Shown one piece after another: positions 44,134 to 52,683 of a stretch of DNA of 64,000 nucleotides. The stretch lies in NCBI RefSeq assembly GCF_001183545.1, contig NZ_KQ236688.1, forward strand, positions 262,404-326,403, written 5' to 3'. This DNA is from Cellvibrio sp. pealriver (GTDB lineage Bacteria > Pseudomonadota > Gammaproteobacteria > Pseudomonadales > Cellvibrionaceae). The notes beneath the pieces were generated by a model. The model searched no databases. It saw nothing but the letters and a program-made list of their open reading frames with translations, and was not told where the DNA came from. Made by a program: the position numbers and the translations under genes. Numbering within the stretch: position 1 is the stretch's first letter; the number at the start of each line of letters is the position of its first letter.

Positions 44134-45393
44134 TCACCATAAAATACGTGCTGCTACATGTGCCGCATCAGCATGGAATGAAAAAGACCAGCCGTTGCGC
44201 TCACACAGTCGTTGAACGATACCCAGGCCCAGACCGTAGCCTTGAGAAGAGGCGTGAGACAACGCCTCGATTGACATGTGTCGCTCCTCAGCGCCCGCTT
44301 GGTTGATGACTAAAGCGCTCACTTGATTTGTAATTAATAGCTCCTGCTCTTTGATGAGAATCTTGATTGGTCCTTGCCCGGCGAGAGTGTGCTCGAACGC
44401 ATTTCTGACGAGATTATTGACCGCGATAGCAAAAGCCTGTGGATGTCCGCAGATGCTGGGTGTTGCGCGGTGCTCAATTTCAACATCGACGGACTTGCCG
44501 CTCAGTAAGTGGCGTTGCTGATCGATCGCCTGACTCACTAACGGCTCCACTAAAAATTTCTCGTCGTACAGTCCATCGTCTGTTTCACGCGCGAGGCACA
44601 AGAACATTTCAATGGTTGTTTTCATATCGAGCGTCGCACGTCTTACACGATTAATTACTTTCTCATCAGCGGCTGACAAATCGCTTTGCTCCAGCAATTC
44701 AAGTGCGCCTGTTATCACCGTGATCGGCGTGCGCAACTCATGACTGGCGGACGCCGTGAAATATCGCTCCCGCGCAACAAATTCGCCGATACGTTCAAGC
44801 GTTTTTTCGATGGTTTGTGCGAGCAAGCCAATTTCATCATCACCGAACTGGCTGGACTCTATGCGTTTGTGATCTCCGGCGGAGAGATTTTCCAGGTCGA
44901 TGTCCGCGACCACTTTAGCGAGTTGTGCGACAGGGGCGATAGATCTACGCATCACAATAAGCCCCAACCCAAAACCAACAATACCGAGAGTACCCACAAC
45001 GCTAGTAATAACGAGCAGCCACCACCAATCCTCGGATGATGCATCCTCAATTCCGGCAACATCGAAAACGATATAGGCGCGTCCTTGCGGGTTGTTGGTT
45101 GCGATTACGGCGACATGTAATTCTTCGGTGGCAAATTCGTACACTCCCTCATCGGGGTTTGTCTGAGCCCACTCCTTGAGAGATGCTGGCAAGTTACCAG
45201 CGTCATTGTAGGCGCGAAGATTTGTTGTCAGTGCGGGATAGTTTTCAGCGGCGCGCTGCAACTGTTTTTGCAGCACATGGTCTTCGGTCAATCTCATCGC
45301 CGCAAAAAAGGCGAATCCCCAGGCAACGCTTAGCACAGCGACACAAAGTGCAAATGCGATGGCAATACGCTTGCGCAAACTGAGGCGGTACAT
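44134..45393 (-). CDS. Sensor histidine kinase with atypical ATP-binding domain
   Basis: 419 residues. Two membrane helices (about 10-32 and 125-147) enclose a 90-residue periplasmic sensor; a HAMP linker (148-205) and the dimerisation helix with H218 in SASHELRTPITVITGALELL follow. The catalytic domain has the N box NNLVRNAFEHT and the G2 loop YGLGLGIVQRLCERNGW, but the usual DxGxG (G1) motif is absent: the corresponding strand reads ITNQVSALVINQAG. The start codon overlaps the response-regulator stop by one base. Part of a receptor, regulator, kinase operon. The signal is unknown. Confidence 0.88.
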   Translation of the reverse strand: MYRLSLRKRIAIAFALCVAVLSVAWGFAFFAAMRLTEDHVLQKQLQRAAENYPALTTNLRAYNDAGNLPASLKEWAQTNPDEGVYEFATEELHVAVIATNNPQGRAYIVFDVAGIEDASSEDWWWLLVITSVVGTLGIVGFGLGLIVMRRSIAPVAQLAKVVADIDLENLSAGDHKRIESSQFGDDEIGLLAQTIEKTLERIGEFVARERYFTASASHELRTPITVITGALELLEQSDLSAADEKVINRVRRATLDMKTTIEMFLCLARETDDGLYDEKFLVEPLVSQAIDQQRHLLSGKSVDVEIEHRATPSICGHPQAFAIAVNNLVRNAFEHTLAGQGPIKILIKEQELLITNQVSALVINQAGAEERHMSIEALSHASSQGYGLGLGIVQRLCERNGWSFSFHADAAHVAARILW

Positions 45394-46112
45394 TACTGGC
45401 TCGCCTCTGTAATATTATTCTCCGCAATTCGATAGCCAATGCGATGAACCGTATGAATAAGCGGATTATCAAACGGTCTATCAATCGCCTGTCGCAGTTT
45501 GTATAAATGCGAGCGAAGCGCATCGCTATCAGGGGGTTCGTCAGCCCACAACAGGGTTTCAAGTTCTTCGCGAGATACCACCGAAGGTGCCGCTTCCATA
45601 AGTCGTTGCAGCAGTTTCATACATGCAGGGCTGAGGTCAACATGCCGGCCCGCGCGATGCACTTGCAGTGTTGATTTGTTCATCGTGAGATCACCCACTC
45701 TTAACACGCTATCGGTTTTTCGATGGCCACGTTTGTACAACGCCTGCAGGCGTGCATGTAACTCTTGTAACGCGAATGGCTTAACCAAATAATCATCGGC
45801 TCCTGCCTCGAAGCCTTTGAGTTTATCGTCAAGTGTGTCGCGCGCCGTTAGCATCAGCACAGGCGTTTCAATTCCCGCTTCAGTTCGCAACTTTTGACAA
45901 AAACGCAGGCCATCCATCCCTGGAAGCATCAGGTCTAAAACGATAATGTCGAACCGATTGGTCAACGCCAGGTGCATAGCACTGATACCGTCATAGGCAA
46001 AGTCCAGAATATAGCTATGCCGTTCGAGATAGGCGGCAATGTTTTCACAAATGTCGCGGTTATCTTCCACAATCAAGGCTCTGATCGGTGTTGCACCCAG
46101 CGTGTTTATCAT
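45393..46112 (-). CDS. OmpR/PhoB-family response regulator
   Basis: 239 residues. Receiver domain: acidic pair in ALIVEDNRD, phospho-acceptor D60 in IIVLDLMLPGMDG, Thr in VLMLTARD, Lys in DDYLVKPFALQEL. The C-terminal winged helix (about 140-228) contains LSPACMKLLQRLMEAAPSVVSREELETLLW split across residues 158-188 and LRSHLYKLRQAIDRPF, HTVHRIGYRI. It probably controls the TonB receptor upstream; paired AAATGT-N-GC motifs 11 bp apart near 48653 are candidate sites. Confidence 0.92.
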   Translation of the reverse strand: MINTLGATPIRALIVEDNRDICENIAAYLERHSYILDFAYDGISAMHLALTNRFDIIVLDLMLPGMDGLRFCQKLRTEAGIETPVLMLTARDTLDDKLKGFEAGADDYLVKPFALQELHARLQALYKRGHRKTDSVLRVGDLTMNKSTLQVHRAGRHVDLSPACMKLLQRLMEAAPSVVSREELETLLWADEPPDSDALRSHLYKLRQAIDRPFDNPLIHTVHRIGYRIAENNITEASQ

Positions 46113-46158
46113 CGGTTACCATCCTGACCGGCACGATTTGCCAGCCGCTATTTACCAA

Positions 46159-46202
46159 CCACTTACCATGCGTAGTCCAGCCACTTACCATGCATAATCC
46201 AG
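46159..46202. repeat. 22-bp tandem duplication across the receptor stop codon
   Basis: CCACTTACCATGCGTAGTCCAG (split here: CCACTTACCATGCG + TAGTCCAG, 46159-46180) is followed directly by a copy with two changes (46181-46202). The second copy encodes the receptor's last codons (Leu-Asp-Tyr-Ala-Trp-stop on the minus strand); the first is an untranslated copy just past the stop. Confidence 0.85.
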
Positions 46203-48590
46203 TCGTAGTCCAAGCAGTGGTTCGGCTTCGTTTTCGTCTTTCACCACAACGCCTCGGCGATAATCAAACTCGCTATCGTCAGTTGACGATGCTGCTGTTG
46301 CGTTGATGACATCGAGAAAAGCCGTGAGATCGATTGGGCCAAATGCGCGTTGATAGTCAACACGAACATTCAACAAACCATAACTATCTTTGCGGCCCAC
46401 ATTCTGCTCAAGGATTTCTTTTGAGTAGCGCATTGGTTGCCCTGCGCCCAATACATCGGCGTGAATAATATAGGTTTCGTCTGGTCTGCCCGAAAGATAT
46501 TTGTAGCGCCCGGCGATCTTCCAGTGATCGCTGATTTCCCATGTTAATCCGAGGGTGGCGACATGCTCGCGATTGAAATCAGCAACGACTTCACCGCGAC
46601 CATCTTTTTTATCGATGACAACATCGTTGTAAGAGTAAGTTGCGGTCGCGTAAACACCGTCGCGAATTGTACCTTTGAGTACCACATCGACACCGTAAGA
46701 TGTGCCGTCACCTTTGTTGGCAAAAGTTCCTTTGGTTCGATCAAGGCTTATCACCAAATCGTCGAGCTTTTGATAGTAGGCTTCCGTCAACAAAGACCAG
46801 CGGTCGAAGGGAAAGTACTCAAAGCCGATGCTGCCGTGCGTGATTTGTTCGGTCTTGAGGTTGTTCAATTTATTCGCAGCAAGTTGTAAATAGCGCGGCG
46901 ACTGATGAAAAAGCCCTGAGGTTGCAAAATAGCGAATTGCATTATCCGGCCGCCAATCGATGCTGAATCTGGGTGACGCGACGCTTTCGTCGGCAAAGCC
47001 ATCCTGTTCAAAGCGAAGCCCTGTACCAAAATCCCAATCGCCGCGCTTAAAGACCTGATTGACGTAACCCGCATAGCTTGTTTCTTTCTGGCGCAGTGAT
47101 GAGTCGATGTTGGCAGGCGTCAGCACAATATAACGTTGATCGTCGGGTCTGGAGGCATTCTGATCATAGACAAAGCGATTCCAGTCGCCATTCAATGCGG
47201 TGTTGTAGTCCAGATCAATTTGCGTTGCCTGAATGCCGGTACTGAATACGCCCCATCGATTCAAGGTTTCGAAGTCACTTCGCCAGCCGATCTCCGTTTC
47301 ATTTTCACCGACGGTAATAATGTCTTCCCGCACCGGAAAACTGGATGCCGGTGATCCCGGTGGTACGAGGTCAGGAAATGCCTCACCCTCTGAACTGATC
47401 TTGTCGCTTTTGCGGTAGTAAACCTTATTAGTCCAAACGCCTTTTTCACCGACCAGTGAGCGCAATGTCAGACCGTACAAATCACTGTTTTGTGTAAAAT
47501 CTTGCAGCGAAGCATCCTGAAAATCAGGCGATGCAAAAACGTGTGTAACGCCACGCGTGTAGTCTTCGTAAGTATCGATAATAAGTGTTTCGAGGGTGTG
47601 GTCTTCATTAATTGGTATCACCGATTTTACGATCACATCGCGCAGCAGCGGCTCGCCAATATCCAGCTCTTCAATCGTTTCAAAAAAAGCGCCGAAGTCC
47701 AGCTTTCGTGCAGAAACGAGCAACGTTGAATCTTCAGTGATACCAGCCGGGCCGTCGTAACCCACTTCATACCCCGCAAGGTCAAGGGGCAGGCTTGCAG
47801 AAGGGCTCGGGTTGCCACCGGCGACTTCCAGTTTGAGTAGCGATGCAGTGCGCCCGCCATAAGCTGGCCCCCATCCACCGGGCGAGAACTCTGCACCACT
47901 GATAACGTTGGGTGCGAAAATCGAGAAACGGCCACCACCGCCCACATCTTCGTCTTCACCCAGTGTTGCATCAAAGTGCACGGCTTTATCAAACGGAAAA
48001 CCATCAACGAATAACAAATTATCTTTTGGGCTGCGACCACGAACGCTAAAACTGGCGAATTCGCCGGTAGATGCCAAGCCGGGCAAACCGTCCAGCGACA
48101 AGAGCGGATCTGCTCCACCGCCAACTGCACTGCGCAATTCATCCCGATTGAGAAAAGAGCTGGAAGCTGATGCGAGTACATCCGCCTGCTGTCCTACAAC
48201 CAGCAATTCCTCAATCTCCTGTTGTCTGAGTAAATCGAATTTAACCTGAATATTTTTGCGCGTAATCACGCGAATGCTTGGCTCATACGCTGAAGCGAAA
48301 CCATTTTTGCTGAGGTTTACTGAATAAAGACCGGGATCGAGCTGTTCAAGCACGATGCGACCTTGCGCATCGGTTTCTACTGTTTGCGTGGAATTGGTTT
48401 CCCGTTCCGTGAGCGTGATCTGTACGGTTGAAAGTGGCCGGTTAGTAATCTGATCTTTGACAACAATCGTCAACCCACCGGGTGCTTCTGCTGCCTGCGC
48501 GGAAAGTGAAAAGCCCATCAGAAGCGCCGACAGAGCCAACCCCGATACCTGCCCTAAATAGCTACTTGTTTTATTCAGTTGTCTGCTCAT
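46185..48590 (-). CDS. TonB-dependent receptor with carboxypeptidase-regulatory-like N-terminal domain
   Basis: 801 residues from ATG 48590 (MSRQLNKTSSYLGQ), GGAGG upstream; the frame extends to 48710 without support. Signal peptide ends near residue 34 (SLSAQA). Residues 40-120 form a CarboxypepD_reg-like Ig domain (GGLTIVVKDQITNRPLSTVQ). The TonB-box-like EIEELLVVGQ and plug (GGGADPLLSLDGLPG, FSVRGRSPKDNLLFVDGFPF) follow, then a barrel ending LRLDYAW. Ligand unknown. Its placement before a two-component pair suggests that receptor level is tied to an extracytoplasmic signal rather than to an anti-sigma system. Confidence 0.85.
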   Translation of the reverse strand: MSRQLNKTSSYLGQVSGLALSALLMGFSLSAQAAEAPGGLTIVVKDQITNRPLSTVQITLTERETNSTQTVETDAQGRIVLEQLDPGLYSVNLSKNGFASAYEPSIRVITRKNIQVKFDLLRQQEIEELLVVGQQADVLASASSSFLNRDELRSAVGGGADPLLSLDGLPGLASTGEFASFSVRGRSPKDNLLFVDGFPFDKAVHFDATLGEDEDVGGGGRFSIFAPNVISGAEFSPGGWGPAYGGRTASLLKLEVAGGNPSPSASLPLDLAGYEVGYDGPAGITEDSTLLVSARKLDFGAFFETIEELDIGEPLLRDVIVKSVIPINEDHTLETLIIDTYEDYTRGVTHVFASPDFQDASLQDFTQNSDLYGLTLRSLVGEKGVWTNKVYYRKSDKISSEGEAFPDLVPPGSPASSFPVREDIITVGENETEIGWRSDFETLNRWGVFSTGIQATQIDLDYNTALNGDWNRFVYDQNASRPDDQRYIVLTPANIDSSLRQKETSYAGYVNQVFKRGDWDFGTGLRFEQDGFADESVASPRFSIDWRPDNAIRYFATSGLFHQSPRYLQLAANKLNNLKTEQITHGSIGFEYFPFDRWSLLTEAYYQKLDDLVISLDRTKGTFANKGDGTSYGVDVVLKGTIRDGVYATATYSYNDVVIDKKDGRGEVVADFNREHVATLGLTWEISDHWKIAGRYKYLSGRPDETYIIHADVLGAGQPMRYSKEILEQNVGRKDSYGLLNVRVDYQRAFGPIDLTAFLDVINATAASSTDDSEFDYRRGVVVKDENEAEPLLGLRLDYAW

Positions 48591-49039
48591 ATACCCATCC
48601 TCCAAGAAATCGGCTGTGTTTATTTGATGAAACACCGGGAGGTTAGCAGCGCAAATGTAGCCAAAATGTCGCTGGAATATGAAAACGATATGAACGTCCG
48701 TTTTAATCAACCAAGCCTAATCAAACGTCGGGTTTTTATGGGTATTCGTAATAGGCTGTAATTTATATTAGCGCCCAATATCGCTATGGTCTTTAATTGG
48801 CTTTTGATTCGGCTATCGGGTCTTGCCCGTAGGTTAAGGCAGGTCGCGCAGGCTGAGTTTGCGAATCCCAACATATTTTAAGGGCGAAAAGTGCCCAAAG
48901 CGGAAGTTAAAATGATACAAAGATAAATTCGACCAGCCCCTTAAAGCAGATTCTTAGTTTCTATTGAATTGATATTTTTCAATAGAATAATCACGGTTTT
49001 GGCCATTAAACATGTTATTTGTTTTACAACGGATATGAT
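48591..49039. other. 449-bp intergenic region, with inverted repeat and paired motifs
   Basis: Contains the promoter region of the leftward receptor, including AAATGTAGC (48653-48661) and AAATGTCGC (48664-48672), 11 bp apart, as expected for an OmpR-type regulator. TCTATTGAA (48960-48968) and TTCAATAGA (48978-48986) form a 9-bp hairpin 54 bp before the rightward orphan gene. No supported gene; the stretch 48820-48890 resembles decayed GC-rich repeat DNA. Confidence 0.5.
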
Positions 49040-49885
49040 ATGAGAGAACGGATAGCGGACATATTTCTCAGGCGCTTAGATTCTTACATCAATCCAAAAA
49101 TTGAGAATCGAGTTATTTATGGCACTTTAATATCTGGTGCTAGCCTATTATTAATCCCAAAAATGTCTGCACTGATTAGCAATATTTCCTTCAGTTTAGA
49201 AAATCATGAAATAAATATTAACAATAGCCAATTAGATGATTTCAGCATGATTTTCGGCTTCATACTTATTCTAATTTCAGTGATGACTCTCTACATATTT
49301 AGAATACATAAGCGGCCAGAATTCGTTATACAAAGTGATTCTCCCTCGGCGAGATTATGGAAGGACTATGGTTATTCCTTCCAGCATCAGCCTCTCATAA
49401 ATCCTTTATTATTGAAAGATTTGGTGGGTTGGGTTTCTGATGGTGGAAGACAGATAGCTTCGATTGATATTGCTGGTTCAAATTCTAGCAACAGATATTT
49501 TGGAAAAGTCTTCGTGCGGGAAACTGAAGGGAGAGTATTTGTGGAAGTTCAGGCAGAAGGCTTGGACGCATTTGGTTATGAATATCTCGGCACATCAGAA
49601 TCTGGCATTCATGTGGTTCATGCTTATGATCAAACTGGAGGTTCCGCTATATTTCATTGGATACTATTGCTCCAGATCGAAGAAAGTAGTGTTCTTATGT
49701 ATGAACACGAAAGCAATGTTAAAACGGAGAAAACACCAGTATTAAAACTGGTTGGCAGGATTGGCCTTGGAGACAGATATGTTGGAAATGTCTCGATGGA
49801 ACGCGGAGTCATACATATAAGCAAAGACGATAGCCCTCGCCCTGAGCACCTAATTAATTCGAGTAAGCATATCGTAGTTAAATAA
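49040..49885 (+). CDS. Unrecognised two-helix membrane protein with beta-rich C-terminal domain
   Basis: 281 residues from ATG 49040; TTG 49019 is an alternative, and no clear ribosome-binding site decides. After a basic N-terminus come two membrane helices (about 25-47 and 69-88) joined by a polar 20-residue loop. The remaining 190 residues are soluble and predicted beta-rich, with strands such as RYFGKVFVRE, GRVFVEVQAEG, SGIHVVHAYD and AIFHWILLLQIE. The layout of two helices plus a cytosolic beta-barrel-like domain recalls CBASS effector Cap15, but there is no cyclase gene beside it, so this is only an architectural hint. The gene is AT-rich against its surroundings. Confidence 0.75.
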   Translation: MRERIADIFLRRLDSYINPKIENRVIYGTLISGASLLLIPKMSALISNISFSLENHEININNSQLDDFSMIFGFILILISVMTLYIFRIHKRPEFVIQSDSPSARLWKDYGYSFQHQPLINPLLLKDLVGWVSDGGRQIASIDIAGSNSSNRYFGKVFVRETEGRVFVEVQAEGLDAFGYEYLGTSESGIHVVHAYDQTGGSAIFHWILLLQIEESSVLMYEHESNVKTEKTPVLKLVGRIGLGDRYVGNVSMERGVIHISKDDSPRPEHLINSSKHIVVK

Positions 49886-50027
49886 GCAGGTTGGCCAACC
49901 ATGCCAAACCTACATGAAGTGTTTACTTCCGCCAATGGCCGTTTGCTACAACTCCCCCACAGCGGATGTTTTCCAAATTAATATAACCAGATTGCGCCTA
50001 AATTGAAGCCTCTCAGAGGAGCCTCTT

Positions 50028-50891
50028 ATGACATCATATTTCCCTGATTTCGAAGCAGTCGAACAATATCGGCAGGAGAAAAAGACAGAAGGATATATCT
50101 TTTTGGAAGGAGAAAATGATCATTTAATTCCAGCTCATCTTCAGGAAAGAATGCAGTCTGTTTTTGATGAGGCTCTTGCATCTGGTCTTATATGGGAAAA
50201 TGAATCGATAGTGGCATCTGTCAAAACAAGAGGAGTTTCTGATGTCGGCAAAGCTTTTTTTACATTAAGTAATAGCAACGGGTATGAGCCATGGAGAGAT
50301 TTTCTCATCAAGCCGGGAGCACTCCCGAATCTTATCATCTACCTGAATAAAGATCTTAAAGCTATTGAGGCTAGGGCGGCCTCCAAGAAGCATATCAAAA
50401 CCGAGATTGCTAAGCGCCTAAGCAATCAAATGAAGTCAACGTCTGACGAATCAAACCACCAGTTATCGGATTGTGAGCAAAAGTGCACAACTAAAGAGAT
50501 TGAACCTGTCAAATCGATTGAAGAAAATAAAAACGAATTACTTAAAAAGCATGAATTCCACAATAGTACCGATGTGCCAGAAAGCCCCTCAGCTGCTGTA
50601 ATCGTTGGGGGATTTGTTGCCCTTTTTTTTCTAGCCTTTGCTAAGGTTTTTTTTGAAAAGAAATATGGGCATCAAGCAGCGGATGCAATTTCGATTGCAT
50701 TTTTAGTTATAGTTTTTGCTGTTCCGTCATTCGTTACTCTTCGTTATATTTTCAAGAGTGGCATTTCTGAAGCGCCTGAAAGATTTAAAAAACTACTGAT
50801 TGGGATTATTGTTTTTTTAATAATTGGCTTTTTTGTTGCGCAGCTGAATGGAGGAGGCACTAATTGCGTCTACAGGGTAGGTTGTTTTTAG
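50028..50891 (+). CDS. Unrecognised protein with soluble N-terminal domain and three C-terminal membrane helices
   Basis: 287 residues with AGGAG eight bases before ATG. Residues 1-120 form a soluble domain (PDFEAVEQYRQEKKTEGYIF, GYEPWRDFLIKPGALPNLII), then a charged, helical linker to about 185. Three hydrophobic segments follow at about 190-210, 219-244 and 258-276, then a short tail with two cysteines (TNCVYRVGCF). I know no family with this layout. It is the second gene of an AT-rich two-gene island, same strand as the preceding membrane protein, 142 bp downstream. Function unknown; a linked membrane-acting role is possible. Confidence 0.75.
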   Translation: MTSYFPDFEAVEQYRQEKKTEGYIFLEGENDHLIPAHLQERMQSVFDEALASGLIWENESIVASVKTRGVSDVGKAFFTLSNSNGYEPWRDFLIKPGALPNLIIYLNKDLKAIEARAASKKHIKTEIAKRLSNQMKSTSDESNHQLSDCEQKCTTKEIEPVKSIEENKNELLKKHEFHNSTDVPESPSAAVIVGGFVALFFLAFAKVFFEKKYGHQAADAISIAFLVIVFAVPSFVTLRYIFKSGISEAPERFKKLLIGIIVFLIIGFFVAQLNGGGTNCVYRVGCF

Positions 50892-51022
50892 CGAAAAGGG
50901 AAATTGCGGATTAGACTTTATCGTTAGCCCTTCTTAAAGAAATAGACTTCCGCTCTTGGTCGATCCCAGAAGTAGAAAATTTACATCCAAAATAAACTGC
51001 AGTTGCTTTGGTTGTGCAAAAT

Positions 51023-51064
51023 AAAAAAGGCGTGGATTACTCTCAGTAATTCGCACCTTTTTTA
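51023..51064. terminator. Bidirectional terminator between the island and nhaD
   Basis: AAAAAAGG (51023-51030) and CCTTTTTT (51056-51063) close a long stem whose interior ATTACT/AGTAAT pairs around a CTC loop, with few mismatches. T-tracts exist on both strands, serving the rightward orphan gene and leftward nhaD. Confidence 0.85.
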
Positions 51065-51077
51065 TTGCGCAACATTT

Positions 51078-52535
51078 TTACATTATTGACGCATTCAACC
51101 AGAGGTGAAGATACACGCTCACGAAATATCCCAGCGCAACTACTGGTGTCCACTTCAAGTGCCCAAGGAAAGTATAGTAACCACGTGCCTGCCCCATAAG
51201 CGCAACGCCTGCTGCCGAGCCAATTGATAACATGCTGCCACCAACGCCGGTCGTTAGGGTAATCAACAGCCATTGGCCTTGCGAAAAATCCGGTGCCATG
51301 GTGAGCACTGCATACATCACGGGAATGTTGTCGATAACAGCGGAGACCAATCCCAAACTGATATTGGAAACCGTTTCGCTGAAATTGCCATAAAGCGACT
51401 CGGACATCAGTGTGAGATAACCCATAAACCCAAGCCCCCCTACACACATAATAACGCCATAAAAAAATAGCAGTGTATCCCACTCAAGGCGCGCAAGCGG
51501 CTGAAAGACATCAAAGGGTAGTGGAACTTTGGTAATCGGATTTTCATTTTTGTCGGGCATAAAATCCGAGTGCACAGTTTCTACTTTTTTAAGATCAACA
51601 ATGCCTTTTTTACGCAAATAGAAACCGTATATTTTCAGGTAGGCCAAGCCCAGCATCATGCCTAAAACGGGCGGCATGTGAATCAGTACATGGCCGAGCA
51701 CTGCGCTTGCGATAGTGGCCAAAAACAAAAACAAAATGGGGAATGCGCCTTCTTTGTAGGTGAGTGTTTCCAAAAACAAATCTTCCTCATCTTTTTGTGC
51801 GGTTTTGTTTTGGATAAAAAAACTCATAATCGCAGCAGGTACGAGGAAGTTGGCGAGTGACGGCAGAAATAAATGAAAGAACGTAAAGAAATCGACTTTC
51901 CCTGCTTGCCACACCATCAAGGTAGTAATGTCCCCAAAAGGACTAAAGGCACCGCCACTGTTTGCGGCAACAATAATATTGACGCAGCACATATTGATAA
52001 AGGCTTTTTCACCGTCGGCAATTTTTAAGACCACGGCGCACATCAACAGCGCAGTGGTGAGGTTGTCGGCGATGGGCGAAATAAAAAATGCCATCAAGCC
52101 GGTAATCCAAAATAATTGCCGATAGCTAAACCCTTTTTTAATTAACCATCCGCGCAACGCATTAAATAAACCGCGCTCATCCATCGCATTGATATAGGTC
52201 ATGGCAACTAACAGAAATAGCATCAGCTCGGCAAACTCAAGCAGTGTGTGGCGAAAGGCCTGTTCTGCTAAAGCAGATTGTTCATGCTGCGTATAAATCC
52301 AACCAATAATCACCCAAATGATACCGGCAGCGGCGAGTACCGGTTTGGATTTTCGTAGATGCAATTTTTCTTCAAGCATCACAAACGCATAAGCGATGAC
52401 AAATAGGCCTACGCAAAACCATCCTGCAGCTGTTTGGGTGAGGACAAGGTTGGTTGCTCCATCCGCTGCATAGGCGTTGTGGCCTAGCAACAGAAACAGA
52501 AGCGGTGAAAGGAGTGTCAGGATTTTTTGTTGCAT
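51078..52535 (-). CDS. nhaD: NhaD-type Na+/H+ antiporter
   Basis: 485 residues from ATG 52535, six bases after AGGAG; the frame is open to 52646 without support. A leading hydrophobic segment resembles a signal sequence (LLSPLLFLLLGHNAYA), as in other NhaD proteins. About twelve helices follow. The family motif SPFGDITTLMVWQAG is present, with FISPIADNLTTALLMC and the late DNIPVMYAVLTM, which carry conserved Asp/Thr residues of the ion path. It expels Na+ (and Li+) in exchange for protons, usually at alkaline pH. Monocistronic between two terminators. Confidence 0.92.
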   Translation of the reverse strand: MQQKILTLLSPLLFLLLGHNAYAADGATNLVLTQTAAGWFCVGLFVIAYAFVMLEEKLHLRKSKPVLAAAGIIWVIIGWIYTQHEQSALAEQAFRHTLLEFAELMLFLLVAMTYINAMDERGLFNALRGWLIKKGFSYRQLFWITGLMAFFISPIADNLTTALLMCAVVLKIADGEKAFINMCCVNIIVAANSGGAFSPFGDITTLMVWQAGKVDFFTFFHLFLPSLANFLVPAAIMSFFIQNKTAQKDEEDLFLETLTYKEGAFPILFLFLATIASAVLGHVLIHMPPVLGMMLGLAYLKIYGFYLRKKGIVDLKKVETVHSDFMPDKNENPITKVPLPFDVFQPLARLEWDTLLFFYGVIMCVGGLGFMGYLTLMSESLYGNFSETVSNISLGLVSAVIDNIPVMYAVLTMAPDFSQGQWLLITLTTGVGGSMLSIGSAAGVALMGQARGYYTFLGHLKWTPVVALGYFVSVYLHLWLNASIM

Positions 52536-52644
52536 GTGTTCTCCTATGATTAGTTTTTTGAACAAGTCTTTTGGATAAGTCTTGTAGAGAGAGCCGTTAT
52601 CATTTTTTATGAGTAGTGGAATGGTTATTGTGAGCTGCAGAAAC

Positions 52645-52675
52645 AAAAAAGGCAGCTCGTGTGAGCTGCCTTTTT
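52645..52675 (-). terminator. Terminator of ettA
   Basis: GGCAGCTC and GAGCTGCC form an 8-bp stem with a GTGT loop at 52651-52670. Six A residues precede it on the + strand, giving a T-tract for the leftward ettA transcript; TTTTT follows on the other side. Confidence 0.88.
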
Positions 52676-52683
52676 CGATCTTT

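Noticed and set aside
48820-48890. Segment resembling the widespread GTTGGG...AACCTACG interspersed repeat
   Set aside because: Only one degenerate copy is visible, so a repeat family cannot be shown from this window.
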